Shown: piece by piece, positions 44,403 to 53,272 of the stretch
Position numbering within the stretch: position 1 is the stretch's first letter
How the letters are laid out: every line of letters starts with the position of its first letter
Assembly: GCF_001434145.1 (NCBI RefSeq)
Contig: NZ_AZED01000013.1
Span: 1-64,000, forward strand
From: Lentilactobacillus otakiensis DSM 19908 = JCM 15040
GTDB taxonomy: Bacteria > Bacillota > Bacilli > Lactobacillales > Lactobacillaceae
Reading direction: 5' to 3'
DNA length: 64,000 bases
Translations under genes and position numbers: made by a program
The notes under the pieces: generated by a model
Told to the model about the DNA's origin: nothing
Databases searched by the model: none
Seen by the model: only the letters and a program-made list of their open reading frames with translations

Positions 44403-45632
44403 CTAATCACACCCTTTGAATGCAATAACGGCATTATGGCCTCCAAAACCAAAGGAGTTACTGATGGCGTAATTGACTTCAGCATGTTTATTGCTGTCAT
44501 CAACCAGGTCGACATCACATTCTTCGTCTTGGTTGACCACACCGACATTGACTGGCATTTGATTGTGCTGAATGGCACCAATGGTTGCAACAGCTTCAAT
44601 GGCACCCGCAGCACCCAACGCATGACCAGTCATTCCTTTTGTACTGCTGACTTTGACGTGATCGTTATTGGCGAAGACTTCGTTAATCGCCTTGGCTTCG
44701 GCACTATCGTTGGCATGGGTACTGGTCCCGTGAGCGTTGATGTAATCCACTTGGGTCTCATCAATGCCAGCTTCTTTAACCGCCTGCTGCATGGCCCGTT
44801 TGGCACCCTTACCTTCAGGATCAGGTGCGGTCATATGGTAGGCATCGCTGGTCGTCCCATAGCCGACAACTTCGGCCAAAATCTTGGCACCACGCGCCTT
44901 GGCATGATCGTAGTCTTCCAGAATCAACGTCCCGGAACCTTCACCCATGACAAACCCGTTGCGATCTTTATCAAATGGAATCGAGGCTTTTGTCGGATCG
45001 GTTGCCTTTGACAATGCAGTCAAAGCAGCGAATCCGGCAATTCCAATTTCGTTAACTGATGCTTCAGTTCCTCCAGCAATCATCACTTGGGCTTTGCCTT
45101 GTTTGATGTACTCGAAGGCGTTTCCAATTGCGTTGGTTCCTGAAGAACAAGCCGTGACAATTGCTTGGCTGGTATTCTTGGCATTAAAGGCAATTGAAAT
45201 GTTTCCGGCTGCCATATTAATAATTGAGTCCGGCACGAACAGTGGTGAGACCCGTTTTGGACTCTTGTCGTGCATCTTGATGACCTGTTGTTCAATAGTC
45301 GTCAAACCACCAATTCCAGAACCATAGATGACACCCAGTTCTTCGGGGTCAACCCCACCGTCGAGGAGACCGGCATTTTCCATGGCCTCAGTTGCACTAT
45401 ATAAAGCATACGTACAAAAGAGGTCATTGCGTTTGGCAAACTTCTTATCAACCCGTTTTAACGGATCAAAGTCTTTTACTTCACCGGCAACGGTAATGCC
45501 GGTGGGTTCTGAATCAAATTTCGTAATTGGGGCAATCCCAACCTTGGATGCAAATAAGTTTTCAAGAAAACTATCCACATCGTTTCCGATTGGCGTAACG
45601 GCGCCCATTCCTGTAACAACGACTCTACTCAT
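44403..45632 (-). CDS. fabF: 3-oxoacyl-ACP synthase II
   Basis: 409 residues, thiolase fold. The active-site Cys is in VTACSSGTNAIG (about 163), and the two His are in NAHGTSTHANDS and TKGMTGHALGAAG. It condenses malonyl-ACP with growing acyl-ACP. It is the only FabF-type condensing enzyme in this cluster. Confidence 0.97.
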   Translation of the reverse strand: MSRVVVTGMGAVTPIGNDVDSFLENLFASKVGIAPITKFDSEPTGITVAGEVKDFDPLKRVDKKFAKRNDLFCTYALYSATEAMENAGLLDGGVDPEELGVIYGSGIGGLTTIEQQVIKMHDKSPKRVSPLFVPDSIINMAAGNISIAFNAKNTSQAIVTACSSGTNAIGNAFEYIKQGKAQVMIAGGTEASVNEIGIAGFAALTALSKATDPTKASIPFDKDRNGFVMGEGSGTLILEDYDHAKARGAKILAEVVGYGTTSDAYHMTAPDPEGKGAKRAMQQAVKEAGIDETQVDYINAHGTSTHANDSAEAKAINEVFANNDHVKVSSTKGMTGHALGAAGAIEAVATIGAIQHNQMPVNVGVVNQDEECDVDLVDDSNKHAEVNYAISNSFGFGGHNAVIAFKGCD

Positions 45633-45652
45633 TTAATTACTCCTTCAACAAT

Positions 45653-46384
45653 CTAAATTGTCAAACCACCGTCAACTGTGATGACTTGGCCGGTAATGTA
45701 CTGGTTATGAACCAAAAATGCGACTGCATCAGCGATTTCGGTTGGCTCAGCGAAGCGTTTCAGCGGAATCTGATCCGTGAATTCGCTTTGGCGGCGTTCA
45801 CTCATTTTTTCAGTCATGTCGGTCTTAACCATCCCTGGTGCAACCGCATTGGAACGAATGCCACGCAATGCGCCTTCTCGAGCAGCGGTTTTGGTTAAAC
45901 CAACCAGACCGGCTTTGCTTGATGAATAGTTGGCTTGGCCAAGATTTCCATGGAGACCTGAAATGCTGGAAATGTTAACAATTGAACCTTGACGGGCCTT
46001 TTGCATGATTTTCATCGCAAACTTAATCATATTAAAAGCCCCAACCAAATTGGTATCCAAAACGGCTTTGAAGTCAGCTAATTTCATCCGACTCAACAAT
46101 TTATCTTTAGTAATACCGGCGTTGTTGACCAATACGTCAATTTGACCGTACTTTTCAACCACCGAATTAATCATTTGTTCAGCATCATCTTCATTGGCTA
46201 CATCGCCAACCAAAACATCAAAGTGATAGCCGGCATCTGCCAACTGCTTGGCTGTTTCATCGTCCAGTTCGTGGTGGGCGTTGATAATCACTGTCAAACC
46301 GTCGTCGGCAAGTCGTTTAGCAATTGCCAAACCAATTCCTTTAGCAGCTCCCGTGACTAACGCAATTTGTTTTGTTTCTGTCAT
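45653..46384 (-). CDS. fabG: 3-oxoacyl-ACP reductase
   Basis: 243-residue SDR enzyme: NADP-binding VTGAAKGIGLAIAKRL, NNAG motif and catalytic YSSSKAG. It reduces 3-oxoacyl-ACP with NADPH. Its start overlaps the fabD stop by one base (TAATG), so the two are translationally coupled. Confidence 0.96.
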   Translation of the reverse strand: MTETKQIALVTGAAKGIGLAIAKRLADDGLTVIINAHHELDDETAKQLADAGYHFDVLVGDVANEDDAEQMINSVVEKYGQIDVLVNNAGITKDKLLSRMKLADFKAVLDTNLVGAFNMIKFAMKIMQKARQGSIVNISSISGLHGNLGQANYSSSKAGLVGLTKTAAREGALRGIRSNAVAPGMVKTDMTEKMSERRQSEFTDQIPLKRFAEPTEIADAVAFLVHNQYITGQVITVDGGLTI

Positions 46385-47301
46385 TATTTCACCAGCTTTT
46401 TATTTGATCGAACCTGATTCAAGGTCTCAACACTATCGATATGAAATTTGTTGGCATTGCAAAGAATCGTCTTGGCAAATTTCATTAAGGTGTCACCGGG
46501 ACCGATTTCAATCAAGACGTCGGCTTCCAGGTTCAATAGTTCCTTGAGACACTCGTTAAAATGGGTTGGATTAACCAATTGTTTGACTAAGGTCTGCTTC
46601 ACATTGAGTCTCGTAAAAGGCTTGACGATGGTGTTACTAATCACCGGAAAGTCCATTTCAGCAAATTCAACTGTCTGCAGTCGCTTGGCCAAAGCATCAC
46701 TGGCTTCCTGCATAAATGGGGTGTGGGAAGCAACCGTCATTTTTAACGGTACAACCCGCTTGATTCCATGTTCATGCAGGTAATCAGTGGCGGCATTCAA
46801 CCCAGCCTCTGAGCCGCCAATCACAATTTGGGTATCGGTATTGTAGTTCGCCGGATAGACAGGTCCCTTTTGTGAACCAACCCGACAAGCTTCATCTACA
46901 ATATTTGCCGTGGCTTTTAAAACCGCCGCCATTTTGCCGGGATGATTGTGCCCAGCTTGATCCATATAGAGATTGCGATCGCGAACCAGCGGCAAACCGT
47001 CTTCAAAACTCAAGCCGTTGGCAGCGATAATCCCGCTGTATTCGCCCAAGCTCAGTCCGGTGGCCCCGACAGGCTGACCTAAATCATGTTCGAGAATTCT
47101 ATAAATTCCGGTACTCAGGGTAACGATTGAAACTTGAGTATTTGCGGGATCATCAAAAATTTTCGAGTCACTCATGTCTTTTCCAAGTATCTGAGAAGCT
47201 TCTTCAATTGTTTGACGGTAAATGGGCTCTTGTTGGTATAGGTCGTGTCCCATACCGGCAAATTGTTTACCCTGACCGCTGAATAAATATCCTAGTTTCA
47301 A
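46384..47301 (-). CDS. fabD: Malonyl-CoA:ACP transacylase
   Basis: 305 residues. The motif FSGQGKQFAGMG is near the N-terminus, the nucleophile Ser in GLSLGEYSG (about 89) and the catalytic His in VASHTPFM (about 195). It loads malonyl groups on AcpP. Confidence 0.95.
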   Translation of the reverse strand: MKLGYLFSGQGKQFAGMGHDLYQQEPIYRQTIEEASQILGKDMSDSKIFDDPANTQVSIVTLSTGIYRILEHDLGQPVGATGLSLGEYSGIIAANGLSFEDGLPLVRDRNLYMDQAGHNHPGKMAAVLKATANIVDEACRVGSQKGPVYPANYNTDTQIVIGGSEAGLNAATDYLHEHGIKRVVPLKMTVASHTPFMQEASDALAKRLQTVEFAEMDFPVISNTIVKPFTRLNVKQTLVKQLVNPTHFNECLKELLNLEADVLIEIGPGDTLMKFAKTILCNANKFHIDSVETLNQVRSNKKLVK

Positions 47302-47325
47302 ACTATCTACCTGCCTACTTTCTAA

Positions 47326-47565
47326 CTACTTAGCTTGTTGTTTAACGACGTAGTCCACTAATTCGCCAACGGTTTCCATACCTTCGTCAGTGTCAATTTC
47401 GATATCATAAGTATCTTCAATCTTGTCAACAACTTCGAAAATGTCCAAACTGTCCAAATCAAGATCGTTCTTGAAGTTAGTGTCTTGCTTAACCTTGTCT
47501 GCATCGACATCCAATTGATCCACGATAATTTCTTTTACCTTGTTAAATACTTCTTCTTTAGTCAT
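47326..47565 (-). CDS. acpP: Acyl carrier protein
   Basis: 79 residues from ATG 47565 (TTTGGAGGAAAT upstream); five extra codons lie inside the ribosome site. Acidic four-helix protein. The phosphopantetheine Ser is in DLDSLDIFEVV (about 38). It carries acyl chains in the cytoplasm. Confidence 0.96.
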   Translation of the reverse strand: MTKEEVFNKVKEIIVDQLDVDADKVKQDTNFKNDLDLDSLDIFEVVDKIEDTYDIEIDTDEGMETVGELVDYVVKQQAK

Positions 47566-47604
47566 TTTTATTTCCTCCAAATTTTATGTTTCCAAGTTAT
47601 ATTT

Positions 47605-48588
47605 TTAGTACTTAATAATCATTGTTCCAACAGTTAATCCGCCACCAAATCCGGATAGGGCAACGACATCCCCCCTTTTAATGATGTGTTGATCAATCAG
47701 CTCAGCCAGCAAAATCGGTTCGCTGGCAGCTGAAGTGTTGCCGTATTCATTGATGTTCACTGGAAATTTGCTCATTGGTGCTCCCAGCGTTTCGGCAATC
47801 TTCTCAATAATCCGTTCATTAGCTTGATGCAGGACAAAACAATCAATATCGTCAATTGACAATTTGGCTCGTGCCAGAGCGCGATTAATCGATTCCGGCA
47901 CGTTCTTAACTGCAAAGCCATAAACCCGATGACCATTCATTTTGAAAAACGGTGAGTAGCTGACATCATCATCGGCAAACGGTGATTTCACGCCAACCTG
48001 ACCAGCTGTCAAATGCTTCCCCAGCTTGCCCAAAGTTGCCAGATCTTCTGAAATAAAGGAACCAGGTTCCCGAGGCTGATTGGAAATGAGCGCCCCGGCA
48101 GCCCCATCTCCGAATAAAACGGCGGTGGAACGGTCATGCCAATCCAATAATTTACTTAAGGTCTCAGCCCCAATGAGGATGGCGTGCATTTGATGATCTG
48201 CCTTCAGCATTTGCCGAACGACTTTCAAGCCATACACAAATCCGGAGCAGGCAGCATCGATATCAAAAGCAATCGCATCATCGGCGCCAATGTTGCCTTG
48301 GACCATCGCCCCCACAGATGGCGTTAAATAATCCGGCGACATGGTGGCGACGACAATCAGGTCAATATCCGCTGGTGTCAACCCACTTTGATCAAGCAAT
48401 TTTTCGGCAACCTCAGTGGCCAATGAACTGGTTGTTTCAGTCACTGCCACGTGGCGGCGCTTAATGCCAGTCCGCTGGGTAATCCACTCATCTGAAGTAT
48501 CCATCATTGTTGAGAGTTCGTCGTTATCCACCACCCGCTTTGGTACTGAACTGGCGGTTGTGATGATTTTGAAATCTTCAAAGGTCAT
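47605..48588 (-). CDS. fabH: 3-oxoacyl-ACP synthase III
   Basis: 327 residues with the Cys-His-Asn set: Cys in DIDAACSGFVYGL (about 113), His in LHQANERI and Asn in EYGNTSAAS. It starts chains from acetyl-CoA and malonyl-ACP. The ATG overlaps the fabT stop by 4 bp. Confidence 0.96.
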   Translation of the reverse strand: MTFEDFKIITTASSVPKRVVDNDELSTMMDTSDEWITQRTGIKRRHVAVTETTSSLATEVAEKLLDQSGLTPADIDLIVVATMSPDYLTPSVGAMVQGNIGADDAIAFDIDAACSGFVYGLKVVRQMLKADHQMHAILIGAETLSKLLDWHDRSTAVLFGDGAAGALISNQPREPGSFISEDLATLGKLGKHLTAGQVGVKSPFADDDVSYSPFFKMNGHRVYGFAVKNVPESINRALARAKLSIDDIDCFVLHQANERIIEKIAETLGAPMSKFPVNINEYGNTSAASEPILLAELIDQHIIKRGDVVALSGFGGGLTVGTMIIKY

Positions 48589-49052
48589 TTTGCAGATACC
48601 TCGTCAATAAAATCTTCCAGGTTAACCATCGCCTGTTTGATCAAATGAATATCGTCATCGTTGAAGCCCTTGAGGAACCGCTGAACCAGCAACTTATGGA
48701 ACGCATCGTGAGCACGGTACAACAGCCGTCCCTTACTGGTTAATCCCAGATTAATAATCCGATGATCTTCAACGTTGGGGATCCGCATCACGTACCCTTT
48801 CCGTTCCAAATTATTCAAGTTGGCAGTTAAAGTTCCCTTACTTAGTTTCAAAATGTGGGCAACTTCTGAGGTCGTCTTTCGATCATGCAGGCCAATGGTA
48901 TGAACCAAGTGAACTTCCTTCGCAGTGATGTCCTTAAATCGACTTTTTCGAATTTCGCTCTCTTCAATCCGCATGATACTGTCATACACGTTGATTAGAG
49001 ATTCATTGATAAAGCCGGTATCTTGTTTAATTTGATCACTTTGCGAATTCAT
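48585..49052 (-). CDS. fabT: MarR-family repressor of fatty-acid synthesis, FabT-like
   Basis: 155-residue MarR winged helix (recognition part TSEVAHILKLSKGTLTANLNNLERKGYV). In streptococci, enterococci and relatives FabT with acyl-ACP represses the fab operon (established knowledge). Its place as second gene of the cluster and the palindromes at 49569-49603 and 49661-49683 fit autoregulation. Confidence 0.92.
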   Translation of the reverse strand: MNSQSDQIKQDTGFINESLINVYDSIMRIEESEIRKSRFKDITAKEVHLVHTIGLHDRKTTSEVAHILKLSKGTLTANLNNLERKGYVMRIPNVEDHRIINLGLTSKGRLLYRAHDAFHKLLVQRFLKGFNDDDIHLIKQAMVNLEDFIDEVSAK

Positions 49053-49076
49053 TTCTTAGCTCTCCTAGATTGATAA

Positions 49077-49523
49077 TTAGATTTTCTTTTTTGGATCGGG
49101 AACGATGAAGGTTAATTCGGCCGAACAGGCAACTTTATCGTCAACCTTAGCCTCACACTTAACCTTGCCCATATTTTCGCGTTGCTTTTCCATGGTCACA
49201 TGCAGTTTTAACACATCCCCTGGACGGACAACTTTTCTGAACTTGGCGTCATCAATCGCACCAAGATAGGCGGTCTTACCTTTGTATTTTTCAGTTTTCA
49301 AAATCAAGATTGAAGCTGCCTGAGCCAAGGATTCAATAATCAAGACACCGGGCATAACCGGGTTCCCAGGGAAATGGCCTTGGAAAAATTCCTCGTTAAT
49401 TGTGACGTTCTTGGTAACAACAATTGACTCACCAGGGTTTAATTCATCAACTTTATCCATGAACAAAATTGGATAACGGTTGGGAATTAAATCCATAATT
49501 TCAGATGCATCTAATACACTCAT
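49077..49523 (-). CDS. fabZ: 3-hydroxyacyl-ACP dehydratase FabZ, first copy
   Basis: The start at ATG 49523 (AAAGGAAG upstream) gives 148 residues; an upstream 14-codon extension is untranslated leader. The catalytic motif GHFPGNPVMPGVLIIESLAQ is complete, unlike in the second copy. It dehydrates 3-hydroxyacyl-ACP. It is the first gene of the fab operon; some enzymes at this position also isomerise for unsaturated chains, but this cannot be read from sequence. Confidence 0.95.
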   Translation of the reverse strand: MSVLDASEIMDLIPNRYPILFMDKVDELNPGESIVVTKNVTINEEFFQGHFPGNPVMPGVLIIESLAQAASILILKTEKYKGKTAYLGAIDDAKFRKVVRPGDVLKLHVTMEKQRENMGKVKCEAKVDDKVACSAELTFIVPDPKKKI

Positions 49524-49568
49524 TGATTTCTTCCTTTCACTTACAGGGTGGCAAGCACTTTCCAAAAA

Positions 49569-49603
49569 TTAGTTCGAGTATCAAACTATTAGTTCAAACT
49601 AAT
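49569..49603 (-). promoter_or_regulatory. Proximal FabT-type boxes
   Basis: Two overlapping inverted repeats are seen: an imperfect TAGTTTGATACTCGAACTA and a shorter TTAGTTTGAACTAA. Both carry the AGTTTGA half-site of FabT boxes. They lie in the leader between the promoter and fabZ. Confidence 0.6.
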
Positions 49604-49648
49604 TTCCAAAAATACCGGCTTACCGATGTTCTTTTAGGAACACACAAC

Positions 49649-49677
49649 ATGATAACCTAATTTAGTTTGAATATCAA
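49649..49677 (-). promoter_or_regulatory. Promoter of the fatty-acid operon
   Basis: On the minus strand, TTGATA (49672-49677) and TATCAT (49649-49654) are 17 bp apart. The -35 box lies within the perfect FabT-type palindrome. Confidence 0.6.
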
Positions 49678-49683
49678 ACTAAA
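49661..49683 (-). promoter_or_regulatory. Distal FabT box, perfect palindrome
   Basis: TTTAGTTTGA and TCAAACTAAA flank a 3-bp centre. This perfect inverted repeat matches the AGTTTGA-N3-TCAAACT FabT motif and overlaps the -35 region, consistent with repression. Confidence 0.82.
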
Positions 49684-49763
49684 TTTCGATACCACGTGTT
49701 CCGTTTCTGAATTCTACCATATTTAGGGTCTGACAGGCAACGGGTCCTCAATCAATAGGAAAA

Positions 49764-49798
49764 GGCAATTCATGAATAAATAACGTTCATGAATTGCC
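49764..49798. repeat. Hairpin H6, apex-like relative of the dispersed elements
   Basis: A perfect 13-bp stem (GGCAATTCATGAA with its complement) has a 9-base loop. The apex (ATGAAT, AAATAA, CGTTCAT) closely resembles the apical loops of H2 to H4. A CACGTGTTCCG at 49692 matches the family left end, but the distance is longer and the outer stems are missing. It is a degenerate or separate element. It sits 35 bp downstream of the phosphorylase remnant. Confidence 0.5.
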
Positions 49799-49833
49799 AT
49801 CTCCACTTTCATTCACTTATCTCATCCACTCAG

Positions 49834-50190
49834 CTAGTCCACTGTTTCGTATATCAGCGTTGGTGCTTGAGCTTTATCTGAGATTTCAATATTATCGTAC
49901 AATAATTTCTGAATATCAGTGACATCTTTGCGGTTGCTAAAGATGGTCAATAAGGAATCTCCTTCGTTAACTGGGTCGCCAATCTTTTTGTGCAGCATAA
50001 TGCCCACTGAATAATCCAACTGATCGTCAGCCTTCTGCCGGCCACCGCCTAACAGCATGCTGGCCACACCGACTTCATCGGCAACAATCTTGGATACGAC
50101 TCCACTGGACTTGGCCAAGAGTTCAATTTTGAATTTAGCTTGCGGCAAGATGCCCTTGTAAAGATTTTTGTTGAAATTTTGTTCTCCCAT
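49834..50190 (-). pseudogene. pdp: 3' remnant of a pyrimidine-nucleoside phosphorylase gene
   Basis: About 118 residues of open frame match the C-terminal domain of PyNP/thymidine phosphorylase: LPQAKFKIELLAKSSGVVS, then VGVASMLLGGGRQKADDQL and SVGIMLHKKIGDPV. The full enzyme is about 430 residues, so the glycosyl and phosphate-binding parts are gone. The only starts (ATG 50190 or farther out at 50259) have no convincing ribosome site, and the outer part runs through a terminator. It is probably a decayed gene, with the deletion joining it to the glycine-betaine operon end. Confidence 0.8.
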
Positions 50191-50215
50191 GTGAATCCGT
50201 GAACTTTTTACAGAT

Positions 50216-50251
50216 ACAAAAAGCCATCGATCTCGATAATCGATGGCTCTG
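50216..50251 (-). terminator. Terminator of the glycine-betaine transporter operon
   Basis: On the minus strand AGAGCCATCGAT pairs with ATCGATGGCT around a short loop, followed by TTTTT. It lies 60-100 bp after the binding-protein gene. Confidence 0.88.
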
Positions 50252-50313
50252 AAGCACATTTTAACTTAAATTAGCCTGAGGCGGCAACCTAGTCTTCCAG
50301 CGTGTGGCTAATT

Positions 50314-51216
50314 CTACTTAAGATCATTAATCGTATTGACGTTCTTCATATACGTTGGAACTGCCAAGCCAACCTTAGCACCCTTTAGGTTCACACCCAG
50401 GTCGTCAAATTTGCCCTTGTAGTCCTTGTAATACAGTCCTTGGGTTGTCGGCAGCCAAGCACTCACCATGCCGTCTGCGGCGTCTGTGGCGATTGAAGCC
50501 CACAGTGGTTGAACTTCCATTGCTTGGATTTCAACCTTATATCCTAATGAACGCAAGACGTTGGCAACCACATTAGTTGACGCAATCTCGGAATCCCAGG
50601 CAACATAGGTGAGTTTTATCGATTGGCCACGGACGTGTTTAATGCCCTTGGTCCAAGTATCAACCTGCTTTTGGTTGGCCTTGATCCAGTCATTAGCGGC
50701 CTTATGTGGATCTTCTCCGTTATTCACCTTCAACATCACATTTGCCATCTGAGTTGGCTTCCAATTGAACCGGTTCAGCATTTCGTATGCTTCAGGCTTA
50801 TCTTGTTTCAAACCCTTCCGAACAATCGTATGAATGTTTTCGGCTTTACCATAAACATTTTTAGGATCCTTCAAGAACTTTAAATTGTATTTAGTAAACA
50901 TCCAATGCGGTGTCCAACCAGTCACAACAATCGGCTGGTGATTCTTGATTGCTTTGCCCAACGTACTGGTCATTGCAGCCGTCGAACTGGTCTGCAGCTG
51001 CCATTTACCATGATCCAATCCGTACGCTTTCATCGCTTTTTGAGTACTGGACATGATACCGGCACCGGCTTCAATCCCGGTAATTGTGTAGTTAATCTGT
51101 TTGCCGAGACTTTCATTAGCGTGATACTTTGCCGGTTTACTGCCACAGGCAGAAAGGAGAATCATCGAGAAGAACAACACCATCGTTAACAGAAATTTAT
51201 TGTTGATTTTTCGCAT
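50314..51216 (-). CDS. opuAC: Glycine betaine/proline betaine substrate-binding lipoprotein
   Basis: 300 residues with a lipoprotein signal (lipobox LLSAC, Cys24). The OpuAC/ProX-type domain has TGIEAGAGIMSSTQKAM near the start and WTPHWMFTKYNLKFL. Aromatic residues near these motifs are the usual betaine cage, seen here only by pattern. It captures osmoprotectant outside the membrane for the permease just upstream in the operon. Confidence 0.93.
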   Translation of the reverse strand: MRKINNKFLLTMVLFFSMILLSACGSKPAKYHANESLGKQINYTITGIEAGAGIMSSTQKAMKAYGLDHGKWQLQTSSTAAMTSTLGKAIKNHQPIVVTGWTPHWMFTKYNLKFLKDPKNVYGKAENIHTIVRKGLKQDKPEAYEMLNRFNWKPTQMANVMLKVNNGEDPHKAANDWIKANQKQVDTWTKGIKHVRGQSIKLTYVAWDSEIASTNVVANVLRSLGYKVEIQAMEVQPLWASIATDAADGMVSAWLPTTQGLYYKDYKGKFDDLGVNLKGAKVGLAVPTYMKNVNTINDLK

Positions 51217-51228
51217 AATAACCCCTTT

Positions 51229-52080
51229 CTATGACTTAGGGACTTTGTTGCGGTTGATAGCTTGGGTAATTCGGTCAAGAATGATGGCCAGAATTACAAT
51301 TGCCAAACCAGCGGCAAATCCACCACCGGCATCGTTTCGACCAACGGCGAAGTAGACCTTGTTTCCAAGCCCCATGGCACCGATCATCGAAGCAATCACA
51401 ACCATTGAAAGTGACAACATCATGCTTTGGTTAACCCCAGCCATCAAGGTTGATTTGGCCAGTGGCAATTGAACTTTAAATAATTTTTGCCAGCCAGTCG
51501 ATCCGTATGAATCAGCGGCTTCAGTCAAATCATTTGGTACTTGCCGAATTCCCAAATTGGTCATTCGAACCGTCGGCGGCATTGCAAAAATCACTGAGGC
51601 AATGACACCGGGTACCATTCCAATCCCAAAGAATGCAACGGCTGGGATCAGATAAACGAAGGCTGGCATAGTCTGCATGAAGTCCAAAATTGGTTTGTTG
51701 ATGACCGCGAAGACTTTGGATTTTGCCATCCAAATTCCCAATGGAACACCGATTACCAAGGCAATCAAACTAGATGTAAGAACCAAGGTCAATGTCTGGG
51801 TCATATCACGCCAGAATCCTTGATTCCAAATGTATAACAGGCCAATCGCTTCAAAAATCAGCAATGTCCAGTGCTTCGTCTTTCGGTTCAGCCAATATGT
51901 GGCACCAAGAATGATTAACATGAACAGCCAAATTGGCAGGATGTCAAAGACCCATTGGAAGCCGTTGATGATGCCGCCGATAAAGTTGGTGACACCATTG
52001 AAGAAGCCTTCAAAACTGACAAGCCAGTCGACAAATTTATCAATCCAGCTTGAAACTGGTAATTGTGGAATGTTATTCAT
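51229..52080 (-). CDS. opuAB: Glycine betaine ABC transporter permease
   Basis: 283 residues with about six to seven hydrophobic segments and the BPD-transport EAA loop (DLTEAADSYGSTGWQKLFKVQLPLA, about 190-215). Characteristic ProW-type segment MQTMPAFVYLIPAVAFFG. It overlaps the ATPase gene by 8 bp, an intact ProV-ProW-ProX order. Confidence 0.94.
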   Translation of the reverse strand: MNNIPQLPVSSWIDKFVDWLVSFEGFFNGVTNFIGGIINGFQWVFDILPIWLFMLIILGATYWLNRKTKHWTLLIFEAIGLLYIWNQGFWRDMTQTLTLVLTSSLIALVIGVPLGIWMAKSKVFAVINKPILDFMQTMPAFVYLIPAVAFFGIGMVPGVIASVIFAMPPTVRMTNLGIRQVPNDLTEAADSYGSTGWQKLFKVQLPLAKSTLMAGVNQSMMLSLSMVVIASMIGAMGLGNKVYFAVGRNDAGGGFAAGLAIVILAIILDRITQAINRNKVPKS

Positions 52081-53272
52081 CCTCTGTCACCTCATTTCCT
52101 GAAATGGCACCCAGAACGGCACCTCTGATAATAATTCCGAGTAAGTGCTTTTGGTCGTCAACCACAGCGAACGGAATTGGGGTCTGCGAAATCTTTTCCA
52201 TAATCTCGGTAATTGGTGTATCGGGACCAGTTGTTGGGACATCTTTTTGAACCACTGACATCAAGTCAGGATTCTTTTGCTTGATCAATCCCATCACGTG
52301 ATCAGCGTCAGCGACTCCAACGAATTCACGCTTACTGTTAACAACGTAGACGGATGAAATTTCATTTTCCCGCATCCGCCGCATCGCAATCCGGGGACCA
52401 TCTTTATCAATGTTGACGAAGGTAGGTCGAATCATCACATTCGATGCCGTCAAGACCTTGGTTCGGTCAACATCTTCGATAAATTTCTCAACGTATTCAT
52501 CAGCTGGTTGAGTCAGAATTTCTTCTGGTGTCCCAGTCTGAACGATCACCCCATCCTTCATGATCATGATCCGATCACCAATTCGCAGTGCTTCATTCAA
52601 ATCATGGGAAATAAAGACAATCGTTTTGTGCAGGTTTTCCTGCAAATCCAGCAGTTCATCCTGCATGTCCTTTCGGTTCAAAGGATCAAGCGCGGAGAAC
52701 GCCTCATCCATCAAAAGGATTTCAGAATCGGTTGCCAATGCTCTAGCCAACCCAACTCGTTGCTGCATCCCGCCTGATAATTGAGTTGGATACTGATCGT
52801 CGTAACCGTGCAGGCCAACCAGTTCCAAGGCGTCATGAGCTTTCTTTAAACGCTCGTCTTTATCAACACCCTTGATTTCCAAACCATACGCAGTGTTTTC
52901 GATAATCGTTCGATTTGGGAACAGTGCAAAGTTCTGGAAAACCATACTCATCTTGTTGCGTCGAACATCCAATAATTCCTTCTTACTGAGATCGGTGAGG
53001 TTCTCACCATCAATCAGCACCTTGCCTGACGTGGGTTCAATTAAACGGTTGATCATTCGAATCATGGTTGACTTACCACTTCCTGATAGTCCCATGATGA
53101 CGAAAATCTCTCCGTCATTGACCTCAAAGTTGGCATCATTCACACCAACTGTTGCGCCAGCGGTTTTTAAAATTTCAGCTTTTGACTTACCTTGTTTTAA
53201 TAATTCCTCAGCCTTGGGAATCCGTCGACCAAAGATTTTGGTAAGATGTTGCACTTGCAATTTTGCTGTCAT
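52073..53272 (-). CDS. opuAA: Glycine betaine ABC transporter ATP-binding protein with CBS domains
   Basis: The start at ATG 53272 has AAGGAGGA upstream, giving 399 residues. ABC ATPase part: Walker A GLSGSGKST, signature LSGGMQQRVGLARALA, Walker B ILLMDEAFSALDP. The C-terminal ~120 residues form a CBS pair, which in OpuA senses ionic strength or c-di-AMP (established for relatives). It is the first gene of the operon. Confidence 0.95.
   Translation of the reverse strand: MTAKLQVQHLTKIFGRRIPKAEELLKQGKSKAEILKTAGATVGVNDANFEVNDGEIFVIMGLSGSGKSTMIRMINRLIEPTSGKVLIDGENLTDLSKKELLDVRRNKMSMVFQNFALFPNRTIIENTAYGLEIKGVDKDERLKKAHDALELVGLHGYDDQYPTQLSGGMQQRVGLARALATDSEILLMDEAFSALDPLNRKDMQDELLDLQENLHKTIVFISHDLNEALRIGDRIMIMKDGVIVQTGTPEEILTQPADEYVEKFIEDVDRTKVLTASNVMIRPTFVNIDKDGPRIAMRRMRENEISSVYVVNSKREFVGVADADHVMGLIKQKNPDLMSVVQKDVPTTGPDTPITEIMEKISQTPIPFAVVDDQKHLLGIIIRGAVLGAISGNEVTEDE

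Noticed and set aside
44436-45327. Long plus-strand open frames opposite fabF
   Set aside because: They are antisense shadows of the fabF codons; no ribosome sites and no similarity to proteins.
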